DNA of 64,000 nucleotides from Maribacter luteus (GTDB taxonomy: Bacteria; Bacteroidota; Bacteroidia; Flavobacteriales; Flavobacteriaceae), in assembly GCF_009674825.1 (NCBI RefSeq), contig NZ_WKJH01000004.1, positions 1-64,000 of the forward strand, read 5' to 3'. Made by a program: the position numbers and the translations under genes. The notes under the pieces are model-generated. The model was not told the DNA's origin, did no database searches, and worked only from the letters and a program-made list of their open reading frames with translations. Numbering within the stretch: the first letter of the stretch is position 1; the number at the start of each line of letters is the position of its first letter. Positions 1 to 7,169 of this stretch are shown here, in pieces.

Positions 1-38
1 TATTCAATTACTTTATGATAATGGTTTCTAAATCACCA

Positions 39-248
39 GCGTCACGCTCGTGCCATATTGCTACGATATATAACAGTAATCATCAATGTTCTATTGTAAA
101 TAAATATATCTAATTTTTGTTGAATCAATGAGGTCACAACCCTTTTAAAACCTGATTATGGGTTTTCCTGAACCAACACACCTTGGGTAATCAAAAATTG
201 TGCCGTGGCATAGGTGCCCATGATCAATAAGTGGGAGTAGGGGACATC
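39..248. repeat. Diverged direct repeat, copy 1 (partner at 2012-2222)
   Basis: This stretch matches 2012-2222 in the same orientation, with about ten substitutions and a small indel over roughly 200 bases by eye. It begins in a REP-like palindrome (core gcgtcacgctcg) and ends abruptly at 248, where the partner continues into the YhhN gene and this copy does not. The two copies bracket the low-GC patch holding two orphan genes. The likely origin is recombination that brought in a related strain's version of the YhhN gene end together with the patch; that is inference. Confidence 0.85.
156..248 (-). pseudogene. C-terminal fragment of a YhhN-family gene
   Basis: Read on the minus strand, this piece encodes about 30 residues and a TAA stop corresponding to the last 30 residues of the intact YhhN protein at 2130-2813. 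It starts DVPYSHLLIMGTY, as in the intact gene, and later differs by substitutions such as S to A, Y to F and D to N. The rest of the gene is missing. Because the frame is open and most changes are conservative, it looks like the end of a once-functional diverged allele rather than a decayed tandem duplicate. It is not expected to be expressed as a functional protein. Confidence 0.75.
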
Positions 249-355
249 TATTATTGACACTCGCGTTAGCCGGAGGAATTGGTTACGTTGGCGCTAAGAA
301 GGCCGCACCAAAATATTAGGATGATATATAGGTAGTTGTTTTTCATACTACTAGG
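249..355. other. Junction sequence with a short orphan reading frame
   Basis: Immediately after the repeat breakpoint, the plus strand reads LLLTLALAGGIGYVGAKKAA, followed by a few residues and a TAG stop near 320, with no start codon in that frame. It looks like the tail of a truncated hydrophobic protein or chance coding across a REP-like repeat (acactcgcgttagccgg). No identity can be given. Confidence 0.3.
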
Positions 356-937
356 TTATGATTGTTTTGTATTTAGGTACTTATAGAAAATTGTTTTAAA
401 CTTTTCAGGGTATTTGTTTTCTTGTATAAGCTTTTCTCGCATTAATTCAACTCTTGCTCCAGGAGTATAGTTGTTTTTAATTTTTTGATAAAATGGATCT
501 TCTATAGGTAAAAAGGCTATTTCTTTGTTAATATAATAGCGTTCGTCTTCTAATAGCTGGTATTCTTCTTTGTAATTAAAAATACCTTGTAATTCTTGTT
601 GAGAATATTTACTGATAATACGCTCTATATAGGTTAAACCTTTAAGAATGCATTCTCTATCTCTAAATTCACAAATAGGTGTTTTATAAGGGACATTTTT
701 TATAAGGCAACATGTTTCAATATTGTATTCTTCACCTGTTGGGGTTTTAAAAATAAACTCTACCATTTTAGAGTCATCATAGCCGATATAGAGGGTAACA
801 AAAGGGTTTTTAAAATTTACATAGGACACCTCATCTGTACTACCAGTTATAGCAAATTTATGGGTAGCAAAAATGTTGCTGAATATATTTTCAACATCAT
901 TCCTCAATTCTTGATATCCCCAATTTTTACTGTACAT
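356..937 (-). CDS. Hypothetical protein in accessory patch (193 aa)
   Basis: I do not recognise the family. The 193-residue product has no signal peptide or membrane segment, so it is probably cytoplasmic. It is rich in Lys, Glu, Tyr and Asn, consistent with its AT-rich coding sequence. The ATG at 937 is the only sensible start. It lies between two REP-like palindromes, and a DUF1629/Imm11-like gene follows on the same strand after about 270 bases. Small soluble AT-rich genes in such settings are often orphan immunity proteins for polymorphic toxins, but nothing in the sequence proves that here. Confidence 0.6.
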   Translation of the reverse strand: MYSKNWGYQELRNDVENIFSNIFATHKFAITGSTDEVSYVNFKNPFVTLYIGYDDSKMVEFIFKTPTGEEYNIETCCLIKNVPYKTPICEFRDRECILKGLTYIERIISKYSQQELQGIFNYKEEYQLLEDERYYINKEIAFLPIEDPFYQKIKNNYTPGARVELMREKLIQENKYPEKFKTIFYKYLNTKQS

Positions 938-1206
938 GTTTTCTATTAAATTTTTATTAACTCTACCTCGTCACGAGTATAATACTCACGCTTGTCTTTA
1001 TCCTTTACATTTTATATTCGCGCCAACGGGGGCATTTTGAATTTATGTTTTATGTTCATTCTTTATTTATTCTTTCTCATTATTTTGTTGCTCGAGACCT
1101 GCTTATTGTTGACGAGACGAGCGTGACGCTCACGCTTTCGAGGAAAGAAAATAAGATGTTTGAATTGTTTTAAGATCATTTTTAAATAATTGATAAAAGA
1201 TGGGAA
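938..1206. repeat. Intergenic region with REP-like palindromes
   Basis: No gene is visible. 975-987 is a perfect 6-base-arm palindrome (gagtat a atactc). 1117-1136 (acgagcgtgacgctcacgct) shares the core acgagcgtgacgctc with the element near 2000-2025 and with the one at 39-50. Their presence around each accessory gene suggests a dispersed REP or MITE-like repeat used as a recombination point. Confidence 0.5.
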
Positions 1207-1836
1207 CTAAATTGGCCTTGGGGAAGTAGTTTCTACTTCCTCAAAAACACATCCCTTAAGATCATTTTTTTCAAGTGCTGATTTCGCACTTTCTGTTATA
1301 AGGAGTTTACTTGGGGTTTCTCTTATACGAAAAATTGGCGGTAAATATTCGGTTGATTTCAACACGAGTTTTTCAATAAACCCTGGTTTATTTGGATTCA
1401 ATTCTGATGGTTGATAAATTGAATTTTCAAAATCGAAACAATCTTCTCTATTGACTATTGTTAATGCTTTATAATTTAATGCCGTTTTAATTTCTGATTT
1501 TAAATTACCTGTTTCATCATAAATACTCTCTAAATAAGTATCATCAAGCATTATTACCTTAGTAAATATAGCTTCAAAATCATCTATTTCATTCAAGATT
1601 GAAATCATTCTATCACTTAAAATAGGCACATTTAAATCTGTAAGAGGATAATCAAATTCTGGTATAATATTAAAATTGGCTCTAAACAAAATATAATCAG
1701 GTAATTTATCTTTATACCTAGAACTCAAAAATAATGTAGAAGCCTTATCACTATTTTCAAAAGGAATATGAAAAGCATCTCTCTCCATATCTTCTGAGTG
1801 ATTGTAATCCCAATTTATACTATATATCTTTTTCAT
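1207..1836 (-). CDS. DUF1629/Imm11-like immunity protein candidate
   Basis: This 209-residue soluble protein resembles the DUF1629 (Imm11) immunity group. It has ILSDRM near residues 79-84, a middle region with aspartates and aromatics, and a C-terminal block running PPIFRIRE, then a Lys-rich helix and GCVFEEV. Immunity proteins of this group bind toxin domains of polymorphic secretion systems in the cytoplasm. I chose the ATG at 1836. A longer frame to 1860 would need a TTG and adds eight residues inside the previous frame. The ATG overlaps the stop of the upstream toxin-tail-like frame as TAATG, the usual coupling of toxin and immunity genes. No intact toxin gene remains in the window. Confidence 0.55.
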   Translation of the reverse strand: MKKIYSINWDYNHSEDMERDAFHIPFENSDKASTLFLSSRYKDKLPDYILFRANFNIIPEFDYPLTDLNVPILSDRMISILNEIDDFEAIFTKVIMLDDTYLESIYDETGNLKSEIKTALNYKALTIVNREDCFDFENSIYQPSELNPNKPGFIEKLVLKSTEYLPPIFRIRETPSKLLITESAKSALEKNDLKGCVFEEVETTSPRPI

Positions 1837-2005
1837 TAATTTAACTTTGATGGTTGCCAATTAGTTAAAACATTTGTTGCTCTATTCTCTATTGCATTAA
1901 TAATATTTGTAATCTCAGTATCTGATAATCCATTTAAATTAAAGACATTAATGTCGTCTGTCTCTATTAGGTCATCAATTTGCACCCGAATTGCATCCCC
2001 GGCTA
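1836..2005 (-). pseudogene. Toxin-tail-like remnant upstream of the immunity gene
   Basis: An open frame ends in TAA at 1836 and overlaps the next gene's ATG (TAATG). Its last 50 or so residues look protein-like (e.g. GLSDTEITNIINAIENRATN), with a helical pattern and a clean end. The frame runs upstream into the REP-like palindrome and the YhhN 3' flank, where it has only a GTG start at 2111 and encodes nothing recognisable. The best reading is the C-terminal remnant of a larger gene, possibly a polymorphic toxin, cut at the repeat. A chance frame is also possible. Confidence 0.4.
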
Positions 2006-2034
2006 GCGCGAGCGTCACGCTCGTGCCCGTATTG
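1988..2034. repeat. REP-like palindromic element
   Basis: The element contains cgagcg-tca-cgctcg, two 6-base inverted arms around a 3-base centre, flanked by a GC-rich tract (ccccggctagcgcg) unlike its AT-rich surroundings. Related cores occur at 39-50 and, inverted, at 1117-1136. Its composition and repetition suggest a dispersed palindromic repeat that marks the edge of the accessory patch. Confidence 0.6.
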
Positions 2035-2222
2035 ATACGAAATATAACAGTAATCATCAATGTTCTATTGTAAATAAATGTATCTAATTTTTGTTGAATC
2101 AATGAGGTCACAATCCTTTTAAAACCTGATTATGGGTCTTCCTGATCCAGCACACCTTGGGTAATCAAATATTGTGCCGTGGAATAGGTACCCATGATCA
2201 ATAAGTGGGAGTAGGGGACATC
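2012..2222. repeat. Diverged direct repeat, copy 2 (partner at 39-248)
   Basis: This is the resident copy: it includes the last 93 bases of the intact YhhN gene plus about 115 bases of 3' flank up to a REP-like palindrome. Similarity to copy 1 stops inside the YhhN coding sequence at 2222, with no target-site duplication or inverted ends visible. That favours homologous or illegitimate recombination over transposition. Confidence 0.85.
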
Positions 2223-2813
2223 GATTAAAAATTTATTGATCGCCAATATACTATCGGAGGCAATAAAGAACAATGCTCCCCAAAAAACCAGGTTAAAACT
2301 GTATTGCGGCACCTTGCCTTTTCTTCCAAAGGCCGCTAAAGCCATAAAGAGAATAACGGCTACATAAAAGATAACGGGAATTTTAAGGGCTCCAAGTCCG
2401 GCTTGTATCTGAAAGAAGAGAAAACCCCCATAAAGGACCAACAGACCTAAAACCAACCAAAAGGCTCTTGAAAAGGGGATATTCCGCTTTCTAATGAAAA
2501 GGATGGCGTATACCACATGTGCCAAAAGAAAGGAAAGGAGTCCGGCTACGAAATAATTCGATAAAATACCATCATACATCAGAAAAGCATCACCCAGCCA
2601 AGAAAAAAATAGGGCCATCAGCATTAACCCATAGGTAGGTTTCCCAAGTTTACGCCCATTAATGGCAAAATAAACCAATAGGGAGATTAAGATCAAGGGT
2701 TTGGTAAAATGACGCATGGCATCATCCCCAATACTACCCACATACAAATCGATCAAAACGATGAGGGTGAATAGGGGCAGGAAATAGGTAGGCTTTCGGT
2801 TGGCCTTACTCAT
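2130..2813 (-). CDS. YhhN family (lysoplasmalogenase-like) membrane protein
   Basis: The 227-residue polytopic inner-membrane protein has about eight hydrophobic helices, no signal peptide, and the usual length for the YhhN/TMEM86 family. Animal TMEM86B hydrolyses the vinyl-ether bond of lysoplasmalogens; the bacterial substrate is not established, so only the family is secure. Family-typical features are the SWLGDAFLM segment near residues 70-78 and the ASDSILAINKF segment near 185-195. It is 6 bases downstream of the CDGSH gene on the same strand, so the two are probably cotranscribed. Its last 30 codons are duplicated at 156-248. Confidence 0.85.
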   Translation of the reverse strand: MSKANRKPTYFLPLFTLIVLIDLYVGSIGDDAMRHFTKPLILISLLVYFAINGRKLGKPTYGLMLMALFFSWLGDAFLMYDGILSNYFVAGLLSFLLAHVVYAILFIRKRNIPFSRAFWLVLGLLVLYGGFLFFQIQAGLGALKIPVIFYVAVILFMALAAFGRKGKVPQYSFNLVFWGALFFIASDSILAINKFLIDVPYSHLLIMGTYSTAQYLITQGVLDQEDP

Positions 2814-2819
2814 AATTAT

Positions 2820-3002
2820 TTAGCTGTCTTTCCAACCCACCTTATTATGGGTGCCGTCGCAGAATGGTTTGTTGTTAGAGGCACCACAACGGCAAAAGGC
2901 AGTCGTTTTTTCCTTGGTTTCTTCGTTGCCATCCGCATCGATGATGGTTATTTGACCATCTACCAATAAGGGTCCGTTCGGTTTAATTTTTACTGTTGTC
3001 AT
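2820..3002 (-). CDS. CDGSH iron-sulfur domain protein
   Basis: This 60-residue protein carries one complete CDGSH-type 2Fe-2S motif: FCRCGASNNKPFCDGTH, giving the three Cys and one His ligands (C-x-C-x8-C-x3-H) that hold a redox-active, acid-labile cluster. There is no membrane anchor, so it should be cytosolic. It is probably in a two-gene transcript with YhhN. Single-motif CDGSH proteins usually act as dimers in electron or cluster transfer; the partner here is unknown. Confidence 0.9.
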   Translation of the reverse strand: MTTVKIKPNGPLLVDGQITIIDADGNEETKEKTTAFCRCGASNNKPFCDGTHNKVGWKDS

Positions 3003-3043
3003 GGTTATACTATTTTGTTTAGATTCAATTTTAATCAGAAAAC

Positions 3044-4471
3044 CTATATCCCATTTAGTGGTGGTGGCCCATCTGGAATTATAGGCTCGTATTTTTCGCT
3101 TCCTTTGCGTTCTATGTATTCGGCTTTTACTTTTTGAACCAATTTCGGATTTTCGAATAGATCAACGGCGGTCATCCCCAAAGCCTTTGCGGCATGTACC
3201 ATTCCTTTATGACCAATGCTCATTCCCCCGCAGGCAACTACGGCCCATGAATGCCAAGGTGTATCTTTTGGGGCAACGGTGACACCAAGGTTTATATTGG
3301 GTACGTTCCAACTTACATCGCCCACATCGGTAGAACCACCTCCGGGATGTTCCTTGGTTTCTTCCAAGGGTCGAATTTGACTATCCATACCAACTTGGGG
3401 CTTACCTGTCGATTCTTGTATTTTCTTCCCAAAAGCGGTTTCTTCGGCCGTATAGGTCAAAGGTCCGAGTAATTCGAGGTTCTTTTGCATGATCTCACCT
3501 CCTGATCGGTTAACAAGCACTTCGTAAATCCCGGAAATCAAAGAAATCTTATAATCCACATTGGCCATGATGGCAGCCCCTTCGGCCATTTTCTTAACCT
3601 GCTCATAAACGGGCATCATCCCACTTCGTTTGGTATCGCGAACCCTGACCCATAATCTGGAATAATCGGGTACCACATTTACCACTTGTCCGCCATCTTG
3701 AATATGGTAATGTATGCGCACCGTTGGTTTTATATGTTCCCTGTAATAATTGATCCCTGTCGTATACAATTCCAAGGCATCGGAAGCACTACGGCCGTTC
3801 CAAGGGTCACCAGAGGCATGTGCGGCCTGGCCATAGAATTCAACTTTAAAATCTACCAAGGCCAACGAACTTTGAACATCCGCTTCGGTTTTTGCGGAAG
3901 GGTGCCAACTTAAATTCACATCAACATCATCCCAAAGCCCTTCACGAACCATCCAGATCTTGGCAAAATACTTTTCTTCGGAAGGGGTTCCCAAAAACTT
4001 TATGGTGCCCTTCAACTTCCCATTTTCTATAAGTTCTTTGGTCGCGATGGCAGCCCCTAAACTTGCCGCTCCAAAGAGATTATGGCCACAACCGTGTCCG
4101 GCAGCACCTTCTTTTAATGGTTCTTTTGTGGGCTGGGCCTTTTGTGAAATTCCCGGCAAGGCATCAAACTCCCCAAGAATACTGATCACCGGTTTTCCCG
4201 ACCCGTAGGTAGCGGTAAAGGCTGTGGGTATACCTGCAACCCCTCGTTCAACTTTCATTCCGTTTTTCTCGGCATAATCGGCTAAGATCTTGGATGACTT
4301 GTGTTCCTCAAAAGCGGTTTCGGCCGCTGCCCAGATGGAATCGCTAATTTTTATCAATTCCGTTTTGTGGGTCTCTACCGAGGCAACCAAGGCCTTCTTG
4401 TTACTGTTCATTTTTTGGGCCGATACCGTAAAGGAAATCAGCACGAGAATCGCAAAGAGGTGTTTTTTCAT
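3044..4471 (-). CDS. Secreted M20-family amidohydrolase (AbgB-like)
   Basis: The 475-residue protein starts with a signal peptide ending VSAQ near residue 19, so it works in the periplasm or outside. The M20D fold is evident: GEFDALPG and GHGCGHN near residues 100-132 hold metal ligands, GTPSEE follows near 160, and the GGQVVNVVPDYSRLWVRVRD region marks the dimerisation domain. A late GGGSTDVGDVSW plus HSW and H near the C-terminus complete the site. Relatives cleave aminobenzoyl-glutamate and other N-acyl amino acids; the substrate cannot be told here. It stands alone between the CDGSH and photolyase units. Confidence 0.85.
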   Translation of the reverse strand: MKKHLFAILVLISFTVSAQKMNSNKKALVASVETHKTELIKISDSIWAAAETAFEEHKSSKILADYAEKNGMKVERGVAGIPTAFTATYGSGKPVISILGEFDALPGISQKAQPTKEPLKEGAAGHGCGHNLFGAASLGAAIATKELIENGKLKGTIKFLGTPSEEKYFAKIWMVREGLWDDVDVNLSWHPSAKTEADVQSSLALVDFKVEFYGQAAHASGDPWNGRSASDALELYTTGINYYREHIKPTVRIHYHIQDGGQVVNVVPDYSRLWVRVRDTKRSGMMPVYEQVKKMAEGAAIMANVDYKISLISGIYEVLVNRSGGEIMQKNLELLGPLTYTAEETAFGKKIQESTGKPQVGMDSQIRPLEETKEHPGGGSTDVGDVSWNVPNINLGVTVAPKDTPWHSWAVVACGGMSIGHKGMVHAAKALGMTAVDLFENPKLVQKVKAEYIERKGSEKYEPIIPDGPPPLNGI

Positions 4472-4569
4472 ACTAAAGGGTAAATGGTGGTTAAATGAGA
4501 GAATATTTCAAAGGATTTAAATATCTATTGAATTATTCCTTGCTTGGATATAAATATACTAAAAATGTA

Positions 4570-5880
4570 CTATCCAAGTGCCTCTTTGTAAACCTTTAAA
4601 CAACGTTCCCTAGCCATTTTATGGTCTACCATTTTAGTAGGGTAGGTCAGTTCCTGAAGTTCAGGGACCCATTGGTTGATGTACTCATGTTTTTTATCGA
4701 ATTTATCGATCTGTGTGGTGGGATTGAAAATACGGAAATAAGGGGCGGCATCTACACCGCTACCAGCTGCCCATTGCCAATTGCCCACATTGGAACTCAG
4801 TTCAAAGTCCAACAATTTTTCAGCGAAATAAGCCTCTCCCCATCGCCAATCGATCAACAAATGCTTACAGAGAAAACTGGCGACCAGCATACGTACCCGA
4901 TTGTGCATATATCCCGTTGCATTCAATTCGCGCATTCCGGCATCTACCAATGGATAACCTGTTTGCCCATGTTTCCATTTTTCGAATTCTTCCATATTGT
5001 TGCGCCAAGGAATACGGTCATATTTGGGCTTAAAAGCGTTGTTTATGGTGTGGGGAAAGTGCCAAAGGATCTGCATAAAGAATTCGCGCCAAATCAGTTC
5101 GTTCCAAAAAACCTCATTTTTTGAAGCGATGGCTTTCGTTACAATTTTTCTGATGGAGACCGTTCCAAATCGTAAATGTGGGCCAATCCTTGAGGTTCCA
5201 TTGTCTATTCCCGGAAAGTTCCTCGTCGCTTCATAATTGTCTATCAGGTTATCAGAGGTGGTAAAATCAGGTACTTTTATATCAGAAGTTTCAAAACCTA
5301 TTTGCTCTAAGGTCAGAAATGGAAGATTTTTATTTGCAATAAAGTTATGGGGTAACTTATGGTCTTTTATTTGCTTTGATAGTGCACTTGAATTGAATTT
5401 TTCTTTCCATTTGTTCTTGTACGGCGTATAGACCACATAGGGGTCACCATCGTTTTTGACAATTTCTTCCTTCTCGAAAATAACCTGGTCCTTGTAGGTA
5501 TGGAAAGTGATGGACTTACTTTCAAGGAACTCCTGTATACGTTTATCACGTTTTATGGCATAAGGCTCATAGTCGTGGTTGGTATACACCGCTTCTATAT
5601 TGAAATCCTTGTAGATAGATTCGAAAACTTCCAAAGGTTGCCCATGATAAATGCCCAATGAACTATTGAAATCCTTTTTTAACCGCTCAGAAATTCGGGT
5701 AAGCGTTTGGTGTATAAAAGTAACCCGAGCATCATTTTTAGGTAATTGAAGCAAAATTTCCTTATCGAAAATAAAAATGGGTAGCACATGGGTAACATTT
5801 TTCAAGGCGTGGGCCAGTCCCACATTATCATCGAGGCGTAAATCCCTCCGAAACCAAAATATCGATACTTTTTCTTCCAT
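4570..5880 (-). CDS. phrB: Cryptochrome/DNA photolyase family protein
   Basis: This 436-residue flavoprotein should repair cyclobutane pyrimidine dimers using light. The N-terminal photolyase domain begins VSIFWFRRDLRLDDN (residues 5-19), and the C-terminal FAD domain contains WNELIWREFF, TGYMHNRVRMLVASFL and NVGNWQWAAGSG with PYFRIFNP, the last including tryptophans of the electron-transfer chain. Length fits class I photolyases. The start at 5880 is one base from the stop of the upstream SDR gene, so it is the third gene of an SRPBCC-SDR-photolyase operon. Separating CPD photolyase from a 6-4 or FeS type needs alignment; the motifs favour CPD class I. Confidence 0.88.
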   Translation of the reverse strand: MEEKVSIFWFRRDLRLDDNVGLAHALKNVTHVLPIFIFDKEILLQLPKNDARVTFIHQTLTRISERLKKDFNSSLGIYHGQPLEVFESIYKDFNIEAVYTNHDYEPYAIKRDKRIQEFLESKSITFHTYKDQVIFEKEEIVKNDGDPYVVYTPYKNKWKEKFNSSALSKQIKDHKLPHNFIANKNLPFLTLEQIGFETSDIKVPDFTTSDNLIDNYEATRNFPGIDNGTSRIGPHLRFGTVSIRKIVTKAIASKNEVFWNELIWREFFMQILWHFPHTINNAFKPKYDRIPWRNNMEEFEKWKHGQTGYPLVDAGMRELNATGYMHNRVRMLVASFLCKHLLIDWRWGEAYFAEKLLDFELSSNVGNWQWAAGSGVDAAPYFRIFNPTTQIDKFDKKHEYINQWVPELQELTYPTKMVDHKMARERCLKVYKEALG

Positions 5881-5881
5881 A

Positions 5882-6571
5882 TTAATTTACGTTCAGGGTT
5901 GATAATCCACCATCTACACCAATAATCTGTCCGGTTATCCATGAACTATCCGGACTAAGAAGAAACTGGGCTATTTTTGCCATATCGGTTGCTTCCCCAA
6001 CTCTTTTCAAAGGGTGTCTTTGTGCCATCATTTCCTTCTTTTTATCATTGTTCAACAATCGAGCGGCCAAGGGGGTATCCACAAGGGAAGGTGCAATGGC
6101 GTTTACCCGTATCCTAGGTGCATATTCAGCGGCCAAGGATTTTGTAAAACCTTCTATGGCTCCTTTCGCAGCAGCTACACTGGTATGAAAAGGCATTCCT
6201 GTCTGTACGGCCACCGTACTGAAAAAAACGATACTTGAACCATCGGCCAATTTCGGTAAAACATCTTTCACCACATTTACCAAACTAAAAAAGTTCAACT
6301 GCATATCTTCCTTAAAAGTATCGACCGAGAGCATTTTAAAGGGTTTAAGGTTAATACTGCCCGGACAGTAAACAAGTCCGTTCAATTGCTCGGGCAATAT
6401 TGAAGTGTCCAATGCATCGGTAAGCGCATCGAACGGAATGTGTTTTATGTTAGGTAGATCGGTTACCTCCCAGGTTCGGGAAGCAATATAAACATTGTGG
6501 TTTTCATGAAGTAACCTTGCCAATGTCAGTCCTATGCCATGAGATCCACCTATTAGTAGAATATTTTTCAT
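5882..6571 (-). CDS. SDR-family oxidoreductase lacking the catalytic Tyr
   Basis: A 229-residue short-chain dehydrogenase-like protein with the NAD(P)-binding turn GGSHGIG at residues 8-14, Ser118 in FFST, and a C-terminal ITGQIIGVDGGLS. The active-site YxxxK is altered: Lys136 is present (SVAAAKGAIEG), but the tyrosine position is Val132. The usual proton relay is therefore missing, and the protein may bind nucleotide or act by another mechanism. It is 2 bases after the SRPBCC gene and 1 base before the photolyase, so it is tightly operonic. A link to light or UV stress is inferred from that context only. Confidence 0.85.
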   Translation of the reverse strand: MKNILLIGGSHGIGLTLARLLHENHNVYIASRTWEVTDLPNIKHIPFDALTDALDTSILPEQLNGLVYCPGSINLKPFKMLSVDTFKEDMQLNFFSLVNVVKDVLPKLADGSSIVFFSTVAVQTGMPFHTSVAAAKGAIEGFTKSLAAEYAPRIRVNAIAPSLVDTPLAARLLNNDKKKEMMAQRHPLKRVGEATDMAKIAQFLLSPDSSWITGQIIGVDGGLSTLNVN

Positions 6572-6573
6572 TT

Positions 6574-7068
6574 TTAAATCGTTTTAATGTTCAAAAAATT
6601 AGCTTCACCCTTCATCTTACCAAAGAGCTCGGTAAGCTTCTGTTCCCTATAAGCGAATATGGTTTTCAATTGCCCCTTTATCATCGGGTAGGCCAAACGT
6701 CCCAGTAAGCCAAAAGGGAGTTTAATATCTATGATGTCTTCCATGAGTACACCATTTGGGATTTGCTTTAAAAAGTGTTTATGGTGCCATAGGGCATAGG
6801 GACCAAATCGTTGTTCATCAACAAAATACTCACCTTCTTTCACATGGGTTATTTCTGTTACCCAACGTGTGGAATATCCTGGGAAGGGGGTTACTTTATA
6901 CTGTATGATCTGTCCTGGAAACATTTCCCTATCTGCTCCCGATAGAATATTGAATCCCATGTGGTCGGGCGTAATCGTCGCCAGGTTCTTGGGATCCGAT
7001 AAAAACTCCCACGCTCTATCAGGGGTAATGGGAAGGGCTTGACCGGAATGCAATTGATGTAATTTCAT
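6574..7068 (-). CDS. SRPBCC-family (START-like) protein
   Basis: This 164-residue soluble protein has the SRPBCC/polyketide-cyclase pattern: an N-terminal strand, the helix TPDRAWEFLSDPKNLATITP, alternating strands, and a long C-terminal helix ending in MIKGQLKTIFAYREQKLTEL. Such proteins form a hydrophobic ligand pocket; no ligand can be named. It is the first gene of the photolyase operon and lies divergently from the gene at 7170. Confidence 0.8.
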   Translation of the reverse strand: MKLHQLHSGQALPITPDRAWEFLSDPKNLATITPDHMGFNILSGADREMFPGQIIQYKVTPFPGYSTRWVTEITHVKEGEYFVDEQRFGPYALWHHKHFLKQIPNGVLMEDIIDIKLPFGLLGRLAYPMIKGQLKTIFAYREQKLTELFGKMKGEANFLNIKTI

Positions 7069-7169
7069 GGTGCATGGATAATAATGTTTAACAAATGTAA
7101 TGAAAGATTAAACAAAAAAGAAATTTGATACTGTTATCATTTTCGTAAATTGTCGTTTTCCAAGATACT

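Noticed and set aside
1-2222. Insertion sequence or phage integration
   Set aside because: No transposase or integrase, no terminal inverted repeats and no short target duplication are visible; the long diverged repeat fits recombination better.
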